The translations under genes were made by a program, and so were the position numbers. A DNA stretch of 64,000 bases. It comes from Isochrysis galbana (taxonomy: Eukaryota > Haptophyta > Isochrysidales > Isochrysidaceae). The DNA lies in assembly GCA_018136815.1 (NCBI GenBank), contig CM030945.1, forward strand, positions 1,624,077 through 1,688,076, read 5' to 3'. The notes under the pieces are model-generated. The model made no database searches. It was not told the DNA's origin and worked only from the letters and a program-made list of their open reading frames with translations. Positions 1 to 8,771 of this stretch are shown here, piece after piece (the first letter of the stretch is position 1; the number at the start of each line of letters is the position of its first letter).

Positions 1-403
1 GTTTTCGCCAATTTTTGCACTTAGAAAACAAGGGCGAGCGTGAAGATGAGTGACGAGCAATGAGTAGTGATCGCTGATCGCCAACTAGTACCCGACAGGC
101 CGACAGGACCAACCGCATAGGGATTTTCTTACGCACCAGTTTCTTATCTATGGCGGGGACGCTCTTGCGCCATAGAGCTTTCTTAGCTCATGGACAGCCA
201 ATTTGCTTCTATACTTTCCTTAATGGGGTGGTTTCTTAACGGTGCACCCTTACTGTACCTAGTGGCCGCTGGCGCCATCGGCGTGCCGGCGTGCTGGCTG
301 CGAGCTACGAGGCGGCGTTGGCTGCGAGGCTGAGAGGCGATGTGTAGATAGATACCACGAACTTTCCAGGTGGTCGTTCGTCTCTTTCTGGTCACTTCCG
401 AAT
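1..403. other. Flank of duplicated segment, no gene seen
   Basis: No supported coding region. The ORFs here are short and on the minus strand and resemble no family I recognise. The sequence becomes alignable to the second copy of the duplicated segment only from about 404. Confidence 0.5.
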
Positions 404-725
404 CTTCCCTCTCCCAACCATAGGATCTCGCGACTTGTCCCGGTCGCCCTCCCCTTTCTCTCTCTGTCTCTCGCCCGCCCCCCTTTCCTCTCTTCCCTCT
501 CTGCCTCCCCTCCCTCTCCCGCCACCTATGAACTATTCCGTCCCCTCTCTCAGGTATATTCGCCCTCCCTCTCGCTCGGTCTCGCCGGCCGGGCGCTCTC
601 TGTTGCTGGCGAGGAGAGGGGGGGGGAGAAGGAGAGAGATGAGTGAGAGACGAGTCCCCCCCTTTCCCAATCTTTTCTGGTCTGCGCCGCCCCCCCCCGC
701 CCCCGCGCGCGCTCGGTTGGTACCC

Positions 726-726
<1 letters not shown>

Positions 727-790
<64 letters not shown>

Positions 791-818
791 GGGAGAGAGA
801 GGGAGAGAGAGGGAGAGA

Positions 819-889
<71 letters not shown>

Positions 890-905
890 GAGAGGGAGAG
901 AGAGT
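727..905. repeat. (GA)n microsatellite in the leader of gene copy A
   Basis: A nearly uninterrupted GA run with GGGAGA variants. A complementary pyrimidine tract (CT, CCCCT and TTCTC variants) follows at about 1141-1390, just before the start codon at 1400. The shorter equivalent in copy B is at 30640-30760. These tracts give long spurious Arg/Glu or Ser/Leu open frames that are not genes. Confidence 0.9.
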
Positions 906-1399
906 ACCAGCGGATTCCTCCTCTTGCAGAGCGGTTCTGTACTAAGAGCGGTTGAAGGAGCTGCCGTCGTCCCAACCGCGCTCCTCCAACCTTCCGAGAA
1001 CCATGCAAACAACCTCTTCTCTCTCTCCCCCAAATGGGGACCCTGGAAGACCCGCCCACTCTCTCCCCTCGCGAGAGAGAGAGAGGGAGAGAGAGAGTCC
1101 GCGCTCTGCCCGCTCCCCCCTACACACCAAGTGGGGCTTCTCCCCCCCCCCCCCCCCCCCCCCTTCTCTCGCCCCACCCTCTCCCGCCACACGACCTCCC
1201 ATTCCTCCCTCCCCTCTTCTCTTCTCCTCCCTCCCCTCTTCTCTTCTCCTCCCTCCCCTCTTCTCCTCTCCTCTCTTCTCCCCTCTTCTCCTCTCCTCTC
1301 TTTTCCCCTCTTCTCCTCTCTTCTCCTCTCCTCTCCTCTCCCCTCCTCTCCCCTCTCCCCTCCCTTCCCCTCCCCTCCCCTCCCCTCCAGGCCATCCGG

Positions 1400-4300
1400 A
1401 TGGCGTCGAGCCTCTTCTCCCCCTCCCTCCTTCTCCTCTTCTCCATGCTGTGGGGGCAGTCCACAGGAGCTGAGGGAGCTGAGGTGGTCTCGAGTCGCTC
1501 CTCGCCGCCCACCACGGCCGAGCTCGCCATCCTCGCCCAACAGATCGCCGTCATTGCAGGGATAGCCGCAATCACCGGAGCGCCGCTCACAGTGCAGGGC
1601 GTCTTTTGCTCTCAGAGATCCAGCGAGCAGATCAAGGAGGTGAGCGAGGGCCATACATCGCATGGGTTGGGGTCGATCGTGCGCGGGTGAGGAGGTTGGG
1701 GCGGGGTGGGGTGGGGGGCTTAAGTTTCCCCCCTTTTCTCCCTGCGTCGCCCCAGCCTGCCCGCACCGCTGTGTGTCACCGCGACGCCATTTGCTCCTTC
1801 AGGCGATCGCAAACACCTTCAGCGATATCAGCGACCAGACGCTTCCGGCTGATCTGATCGACTGCTTCTGCAGCATCGATTCGGAGCAACTCGACGCCGT
1901 TCTAGTCCCCACCGTGCTTCAGCTTTTCTCCTCACAGAGCAGCGGCTCGGTAGTCAACATTGAAGCTCTCTTTGACCTTGTGAGCTGCGCACCCGCCGAG
2001 CTTCAGCGGCACTGCCTTGGGCAGCAGTGTGCAATGACTGCTCGCGTGGCGTGGTCGTGCTTGCCGTAAGAGCTCATCGCGTCACGTCTCGCTAGAGACC
2101 GCGAGTGGGCGGCATTTGAACGTGGGTAGTCGAATCACTTGTGCCTGCCCCCCCCTTTCGTGCCCGCTCCCAGTTGATACGCACTGTGGAGGTCTTTCTC
2201 GGAGAGGACGGCGTGTGCAGCGATACCTGCTTGCCCACCATAGCTCGTGCGATCGATGAGGCTCTCCTGATGGCCCTGGGTTCTGACAAGCCAGAGAACG
2301 CACTGCCGGTGCTTAATTCGGGGCTCTCTTGTGCGTGCGAGAGCACGTGGGGCGGAGAGACCCTCGGCGCCATCAAGGACCCGCTCGTCGACCTCTTGAC
2401 TCTCGTTGCGCAGCCCGGTAACGGCACGGGGCTGTTAACGCTCAGTGTCGCCGCGGAGCTCGGTGAAGCACTGCTTGCGTCAGTGGCGTCCCAGCAAGGC
2501 TCGGCCGCGATTTGCTCCACGCATTGCACCTCCGCCTTTGGCGAGAGCGCCGCCCTCTTGCTCGAGGTAGCGGCCTCTTGGCTCCGGAGCGAGTACCCAG
2601 AGCTGCCAGCGGTGCCCGTGCCCGATGACACGGCCGACGCAATATCCGCAGTGCACACCGAGTGCGCCTGCAAGAGCGGCGGGCTCAACGCAACTGCTGC
2701 GCTCATCCACGCCTCCGTCCGGCCACTGTTTGACGTTGTGCAAGCCACCCTGAACGTTTCGGCAAGCTTAGGCGATGGGGAAGCGGCGCCCTCACTGTCG
2801 CTCGCCCTCTCCGGCGTCGTTTCGCTCGTTCCCTCCCTCCTTTCCACCGTGGGCACTCTCGGTGCTAGCTTTTGCTCAGAGGGTTGTCTTGCCGCGCGGG
2901 CCAACCTGAGCACGCTCGTCGAGAGGAGCGCAATGGCCGTCGTCACCTCAACATTGCACGCTCTTGTGCCGAACGTCACAGAAGGCGACCATGTGCCAAA
3001 CTCCAGCCTAGCTCTTCCTTCTGACGCCCTTGGCGCATGGCATGTGGCGGCACCCGCCTGCGCCTGCTCTGTGTTCGATCTGGGTCACGTCGACATGCAG
3101 CCCCTCCTCGCGCTGCTCTTGCCAGACGCGATGACGCCGTCGCCGCTCGGCGCTTTGCTCGATGTTGGCCAAAGCCTCATCAACGCCCCCACCGGCTCTA
3201 GCGCCTTCTGCTCGGCGCCGTGTTTGGAGCTGCCGTCCGCACGCATGGAGGCCATTTCCACCATCTTGGAGGAGGCAGTGCGGTTCGCGCCACCGACAAT
3301 AACGATTCCAGGGATGTTGGATCCCAATACGACCCAGCTGACGCTTGCCATCCCCCGCGCACGCATTCCTCCGGTGGTCGTCGAGGCCGCAGGCAGCTGG
3401 CTCGAGTGCGGCTGCGCGCTCCCGTTCAACGCGAGCGCTGCCATCGAGCTGATCAGCTCCGTGCAACTCCCCAGTATCATGTCCTTCCTAGGTGACCTCG
3501 GGTCCCGCGGGCTGTCCAGCTACCTGGCGAACGCTAGCATGGACGCCTTCTCCTTGGTCGCCGAGTGGCTCCCCGGCGCAAGTGCGCTTTGCTCGGCCCC
3601 GTGCATCAATGCCTTCGCCTCGGGCCTCGCGGCCCTGCCTCAGTGGTACAGTTTCACGCAGCACGGCACCTACTACATGATCGCTCCGATGCTCGGCCTG
3701 CCCGTCTACGACACAGCAGACCTGTCCGGCAGCCTGCGTGCCCTCGCGTCGTGCGCGTGCGGCACGAGCCGCGCCGTTGACGGGCTGCAGGTGCAGCTAG
3801 AGGCCATCCGAGTCATGGTGTCAGACTGGGCGAGCGGCGCTCTTGGAGGCGAGGCACTTGCGAGCAAGCTGGCCAAGCTCACCCGCTCGGTGCTTCACCC
3901 CGAGCTCCTTTGTTCTTCAACGTGCCGTGTGGCTATGGTAGGAGTTGGCCTCGAGACGGTCCGCATGCTCAACGACATCTTCCCACGCCTTGCCTCCTCC
4001 GATTGGTTCCTTGAGTACTTTAAGGGGGACGCGTCGCTGGCCGGGGCGGCGAAGAACGCCATTCTCAACATAGTGGCGGTACTACCCACCGACGCGGAGG
4101 CGTTGTCAATGGCCAACGGCGGTTGTCTGTGCAGCAACTCCACCGATTGGGAGGGCTTCTACACGAGCACCCTGGCGGCCATCTCAGACGCGACAGGCTA
4201 TGCAGACGCGGCGGCCGCCGCCAGCCTTAATGGTGCCATCGACGAGGTCATGGGTAGCTGCACCGCGTTGGCGCGCATCCCAACTTTCATCGAATGGACG

Positions 4301-4930
4301 ACGCGCGTGCGCCGCTCCGGTGGCGCCTTTGACGTCGATGCTTGGCGCCGGCGCGTCGCGGCCCTACCCGGAAGCGAGACTATCCCCCTCGAGAAAATAC
4401 GGGTCGGCTTGAGCGTCACCCCACTCGACTCAAATCGCCGCCTCTCTACTACCATGGTTATTGAGCAAGCCCCACGGCGGCGACTAGAGGAGGAAATTGA
4501 GGTCACCACCACTGCTGAGGCGGAGAGCGACTCGCAAGCTGCGGGGATGATGCGCGCATTGTCTGAGCTCTCCTCCAACCCAGAGAAAGCTTCCGAGGCG
4601 CTCGGCGCGGATGTAGTTGAGATGCGCATAGCAACGGTCGCCGCCGAAGCCACCCAGTACCCGCCGCTGCCTCCAAGTCAGCCGCCGCCGGCGCCAAGTC
4701 AGCCGCCGCCGGCGCCAAGTCAGCCGCCGCCGCCCCGCCCGCCTTCTATCCTTCTGCCGACGTCGGCTATCCCGGCGGCGGCGGTGCCACCAGACGATGG
4801 GCTCAGCCCCGGCCTGCTAGCCGTCGCGATCGCCGTGCCTGTCGCCGTCGTACTAGCGCTCTTGCTCATCGGAAGCGTTTGTATCTACAGGCGCTGGAGT
4901 CGGAAGCCACAAGCTGAGAATGATATGTAA
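1400..4930 (+). CDS. Cys-module secreted/single-pass membrane protein, copy A
   Basis: Three exons by splice motif and phase: 1400-1639, 1803-1979, 2174-4930, giving 1057 residues. Both introns start GTGAGC, end CAG and are phase 0. A longer exon 2 to the GTAAGA at 2066 gives the wrong phase. Residues 1-25 form a signal peptide (start MASSLFSPSLLLLFSMLWG). The ectodomain repeats a unit of about 112-131 residues seven times, each opening with C-x-C (CFC, CAC, CAC, CAC, CGC, CAC, CLC at nt 1863, 2329, 2664, 3058, 3407, 3752, 4123) and most holding a CSxxC (CSDTC, CSTHC, CSEGC, CSAPC, CSAPC, CSSTC). A Pro/Gln/Ser-rich stalk (about nt 4660-4750), a transmembrane helix (about 4800-4875) and a short basic tail follow. 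I recognise no family. A surface or adhesion role is inferred from layout only. Compared with copy B, a CAA-to-TAA difference ends the protein seven residues earlier. Confidence 0.85.
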
Positions 4931-5434
4931 GACAAAGATATGCGGACGTGAACCACAGATATGTGATATCATGTGCTCGTCCATGGACATGGCAATGGCG
5001 CTGAGCACGAGTACCATGGTGGATCAGTCCGACGACGGCTTGCTTGCAGCCTTCAGGCACCTACACTGCTGTGGTGGGCGCGGCGTCCGCAGTGCTCCCT
5101 AGCGCATGCGGTGCAACGGTCAATAAACGTCGAGTAGGGTGAAAGAAATGCACTCATGGTGATGGGGCTTCCCGCTCCAATCAAAGAAAAAAACTTTTAA
5201 AAAGTCTCGGCGCGTGCCCGGCTTGTACTTCCACCCTGCTGCCACGCCCGCTTACCTGCTAACACTCCATCCACTCGCCTTGCGGCGCGTCCCCTCGTAG
5301 GGCGGTCAAACAGGTTCTTTTCGTTGAGGTTGAAAAATGACCATCTCACATCTCACGGTTGAGGCAATTGGAGGAATTTTTTCGGTAGAGAGTTCCCAAT
5401 ACACCATACACCCAACTATTGCACATATCCGGGG
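4931..5434. other. Intergenic, no gene seen
   Basis: The duplicated segment ends near 5013. The remainder is unique and non-coding. It contains one copy of a motif seen four times in the window (AGGGCGGTCAAACA, at about 5298). Confidence 0.5.
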
Positions 5435-5966
5435 GCGGATGCGGAGGAGTGAGAGGGTATGCCTTGCTCATGCTTGTGCGGCACGGTGCCGCATGCACGC
5501 GGCGCGACCGCCCGGGGCTGGGGCCTCTGACGGGCTCTACCGGCTTGTAAGTAAGCGCACCGCCGTCGCCATCGCGCGCTCTCCTCCCCAGCGAAAAAAA
5601 ACCGGTGGGCAAACTCGGCACATCCTCACTGCGCTCCCACTGTACGCAGAAAAACAAACACGTTCCACCCGAGGGTTTTTGTGGGAGTTTCACTAAGGTT
5701 TCACTTTGCGTTTGACGTCAAACGCCGAGGAGAAAGCTCGGTGGAACGTGTTTGTTTTTCTGCGTACAGTGGGAGCGCAGTGAGGATGTGGCGAGTTTGC
5801 CCACCGGTTTTTTTTCCGCTGGGGAGGAGAGCGCGCGATGGCGACGGCGGTGCGCTTGCAAGCCGGTAGAGCCCGTCAGAGGCCCCAGCCCCGGGCGGTC
5901 GCGCCGCGTGCATGCAGTGCCGCACAAGCATGAGCAAGGCATACCCTCTCACTCCTCCGCATCCGC
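5435..5966. repeat. Foldback inverted repeat, ~230 bp arms
   Basis: Bases 5435-5669 (starting gcggatgcggaggagtgag) are the reverse complement of 5740-5966 with few differences. The arms are separated by a ~70 bp spacer that is itself the left terminal repeat of the element at 5670-7022. Small differences in the arms include a poly-A/T length change near the GGTTTTTTTT tract. The right arm lies inside that element and the left arm just outside it, so the structure looks like two head-to-head elements sharing one end. Confidence 0.9.
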
Positions 5967-6005
5967 ACCCACCTCGCGCTCCATTGGCAGGCTGAGTCAG
6001 ATGAC

Positions 6006-6266
6006 GTGAACAAGAAGACACGCATGGATTGGACGGAGCCTCGACGCATCGCACTCTTGAAGCAAATCATTGACGCTGGGGCGAAGGCCTTCAAGACCTT
6101 CAAGGACGGCGCAGGAAAAGATGGGGACAAGCTCACACAAGCACACATTTGGACCAACAAGACCGACGGCATCCTCACTCTCGTCCTCTTGGATGAGAGC
6201 TTCCAAGAGTTCGGAGAGAACTTTCCAAGCCCATACGCGTCGGTCTTGAACTCTCTCAAGAGGTAG
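6006..6266 (+). CDS. Small ORF in the DNA transposon, DNA-binding-like
   Basis: An 86-residue frame starting MNKKTRMDWTEPRRIALLKQ, with a W, hydrophobic i/i+4 spacing and basic residues that resemble the first helices of a Myb/SANT-like domain. It lies inside the inverted-repeat element, convergent with 6307-6708. It is too short to be a full Myb-like transposon protein and may be a truncated remnant. The assignment is inference from residue pattern only. Confidence 0.35.
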   Translation: MNKKTRMDWTEPRRIALLKQIIDAGAKAFKTFKDGAGKDGDKLTQAHIWTNKTDGILTLVLLDESFQEFGENFPSPYASVLNSLKR

Positions 6267-6306
6267 ACGCACGCCAAAGCGCACATACACATCCCGTGCG
6301 AACACA

Positions 6307-6708
6307 TCACACATCTTCGCCTACGCCCGACTCCGCCGCCTCGCGCTCCAGTCGAGCGACCGAAAGGCGCTTGGGGCCAATGCGCGTCTTCATTGAACGA
6401 CCGAGGGGGTCAGAAGCAACGGCAAGGAGGACGACCTCCTCGCCGTCGTCGCTTTCGGCGGATGAGCTCTCGAGGAGCTCATCCCACTGTCGATCCTCGT
6501 CCGCTGCGATCCCTAGCGCGAGCGCCAGCTCGGCGTCCTCCAGCTCCCGCGCCGTGAAGGGGCGGGTTGGCATCGCCGCACGCTGTCGCAACACGCGGGA
6601 ACCCAGGGAGAGGTCGGGAAGAGAGCGGGGACGTCGGTTCACCACACTCACTGTAACAACGAGACGACTTGTATTCTTTCTGGTAGACGTCAGCCATTGG
6701 AAAGTCAT
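6307..6708 (-). CDS. Acidic ORF in the DNA transposon
   Basis: 133 residues. The first ~45 are basic. An Ala/Glu/Leu-rich helix (TARELEDAELALALGIAADE) then precedes an acidic Ser/Asp/Glu stretch and a basic end. The non-repetitive composition suggests real coding origin, perhaps the N-terminal part of an element protein. No catalytic motif is visible and I recognise no family. The real start may be the internal Met before PTRPFTARELED. Confidence 0.35.
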   Translation of the reverse strand: MTFQWLTSTRKNTSRLVVTVSVVNRRPRSLPDLSLGSRVLRQRAAMPTRPFTARELEDAELALALGIAADEDRQWDELLESSSAESDDGEEVVLLAVASDPLGRSMKTRIGPKRLSVARLEREAAESGVGEDV

Positions 6709-7206
6709 CAGAAAAACGTGAACAGGAAATTACAGGGATAGAGCAGAAACATAGAGGAAGGGATGTGGTCTCGCAACAGATCGAGCGACGGACCAGAACA
6801 GCGAAATTGGAGCGGGGCGCAGTGAAACCCGTCGCGGTCCGCAGGTCTTTTGTGAAAGTTGGCTTTCTGCGGGTTTCACCGCGACTCGAGCAAGTGAAAC
6901 CACAACAGTGAAACCCAAGTGGAACCCCCGCAAAAAACCTCTACCGAGCACCGAGCTTTCTACTCGGCGTTTGACGTCAAACGCAAAGTGAAACCTTGGT
7001 GAAACTCCCACAAAAACCCTCGTATAGTTGGTAAAGTATCTATCTCGCATCTGAGGAGGCACCGGCGGGCGGCGGGCGAGTGGATTAGGGGAAATATTAT
7101 TTTGGCGTGGCCTTCCCGTGGACCGGGGCGACTCCCAACAGAAGAGGAAGAGAAAAGGGGGGGGGGGGCTAGGAAACGATGAAAGAAAGCTCCCGGGCAG
7201 AGGGAA

Positions 7207-7303
7207 AGGAGCGGCACAGAGCTCTCTCCCTCTCTCCCTCTCTCTCTCTCTTCCTCTCTCTCCCTCTCTCCCTCTCTCTCTCTCTCTCTCTTCCTCTCTC
7301 TCT

Positions 7304-7358
<55 letters not shown>

Positions 7359-7379
7359 CCTCCCTCCCTCCCTCCCTCC

Positions 7380-7423
<44 letters not shown>

Positions 7424-7430
7424 CCTTCCT

Positions 7431-7515
<85 letters not shown>
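7207..7515. repeat. (CT)n microsatellite with CCCT variants
   Basis: About 300 bases of CT dinucleotides, interrupted by CCCT and TTCC units. It produces long Ser/Leu or Arg/Glu frames on either strand that I reject as genes. Confidence 0.95.
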
Positions 7516-7518
<3 letters not shown>

Positions 7519-8771
7519 GCCGTGGCTCCTCCTTTTTTGTGGGCGGCGGGCAACGGGCTCGCGCAAGCCGTGGTACTCCTGACCCCAATGCTTTCATTTT
7601 CTAAATCTGTTGGCTAAGTAAGAGCAGCAACCCTCTGGACTGCCCAAGGAGATGCTCTCTCTCTCCCCCTCCCCCCCCCCCTCCCCCTTTTCTTCCTCCC
7701 CCCCCTCCGCCCCTCCAAAACGGGAGGAGAGGCTCCAAATCGCCAGAGTTCACAAAAGAACAGGCGACGAGAGAAGTTAGAAAGCGCGGGAGCTTAGATG
7801 AGAAGAGGACAGGCTCTCTCTCTCCCTCCCTCTCTCTCCCTCCCCCCCCCTCTCTCCCTCTCTCTCTCCGCCTCTCTCTCTCTCTCTCTCGGGCCTTCTG
7901 GAAGGAGCCAGAGGGCTCTCGTTGTTTTCTTTTTTTGCGCCTCGCTCTCGCCTGAGTGCTCTCCCCTCGAGAGCTCCCTTTATTATATATTCTTCTCCGC
8001 TCTCGCCTGGTTTTCGTCCTCTCGACTCCTCTCCTCGTCCCTCTCCCTCTCTCTCTCTCTCTACTTTCTACTTGTACGGGGAGCAGACTCTCTTCCAATT
8101 TCTAAAGAGGAGAGGGCGGGCGCCCTGAAGGGGGAGGGGGGCGGGAGAGAGAGAGAGAGAGAGAGAAGGGGGGGGCGAGGGCGGGGGCGGGGAGGGGGGG
8201 GAGGGGGGGGGGAGATGGGGGGGGGGGGGGGGGCCGCGGCATGGAAGAGACAAGTGGGGTGGTTCCTCCCCCCCCCTCCCTTCCCTGCTCTCCCTCCTCT
8301 CTTATGTGTTTCTGCCTCTTTCACACGTCTCCTCTCCCTTCAACGATCTCTCTCTGTGGCAGCCCCTCTCCCTTCCCCCCCCCGCCCCCCCTCCCCCCCC
8401 CCCCCCCCTTCCCCCGCTCGGCGTGCAGCAGGCGGGCAGCGCCCCCCCCCCCTCCCCCTCCTACCCCCACCCCCAATCCTCTCTCTCGCTCTTCCCGTCA
8501 GCCCAGACCACGCACGTGCGGTGCGAGCACGCTGGCGGCACGAGGCGGAAGCTAAATCTCCACCTCGCACACCCCGCGCCCGGGCTCTTCCCAGCTCTAC
8601 TGCCTCAGCAGGCTTCCCCCCCCCGCTCCCCCCTCCCCCGCCCCCCTTCCCCCCCCTTCCCCCCCCTCCCCTTCTCATCCCTTCCTAGGCTAACGAGTTG
8701 AGAGAGCGCGCGCGCCCGCGAAGGCGGCCAGGAGTCTGACACCAAGCCCCTTCCCTCTGCGTCCAGGCTCC
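7516..8771. other. Low-complexity leader upstream of the 8772 gene
   Basis: Mostly C-runs, G-runs and CT tracts with little unique sequence, and no supported exon. A 5' untranslated intron probably ends at the CAG just before the start codon at 8772, because a polypyrimidine stretch (ccttccctctgcgtccag) precedes it. Confidence 0.55.

Larger units (their letters stand above)
404..5013 (+). repeat. Segmental duplication, copy A (partner 30310-35010)
   Basis: From about 404 to 5013 the sequence aligns in direct orientation with 30310-35010. The aligned part includes the 5' leader, the GA and CT tracts, all three exons and both introns of a membrane-protein gene, and a short 3' flank ending at the shared string gctgagcacgagtac. 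Flanking sequences outside these limits are unrelated, so this is a real duplication rather than one locus assembled twice with the same neighbours. Length differences come from microsatellites and from the Pro-rich coding stretch near the 3' end. Confidence 0.93.
5670..7022. mobile_element. DNA transposon with ~59-72 bp terminal inverted repeats
   Basis: The left end (5670 onward, CGAGGGTTTTTGTGGGAGTT...) is repeated inverted at 6963-7022, with about one mismatch in 59 bp. Similarity continues to ~72 bp with a second mismatch. The ends carry repeated GTTTCAC/GTGAAAC boxes, with more copies inside the right end at 6838-6925. The interior has two small convergent ORFs (6006-6266 plus, 6307-6708 minus). 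I see no matching target-site duplication (flanks ttccacc and tatagtt). The superfamily is unresolved. Two-gene TIR elements such as PIF/Harbinger are one possibility, but no DDE domain is visible, so this copy is probably non-autonomous. Confidence 0.8.

Noticed and set aside
435..1663. Long open frames on both strands across the GA/CT tracts (376 residues each)
   Set aside because: They are translations of microsatellite (Arg/Glu, Ser/Leu repeats), are open in several frames at once, and shift between the two duplicate copies. Only the exon from 1400 has a signal peptide and splice support.
2066..2072. GTAAGA donor for exon 2 of gene copy A
   Set aside because: It leaves two extra bases, so the next exon would hit an immediate TGA. 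The GTGAGC at 1980 keeps phase and fits the module length.
7118..7604. Ser/Leu/Pro frames of 140-160 residues in the CT tract
   Set aside because: Pure dinucleotide repeat with no unique sequence.
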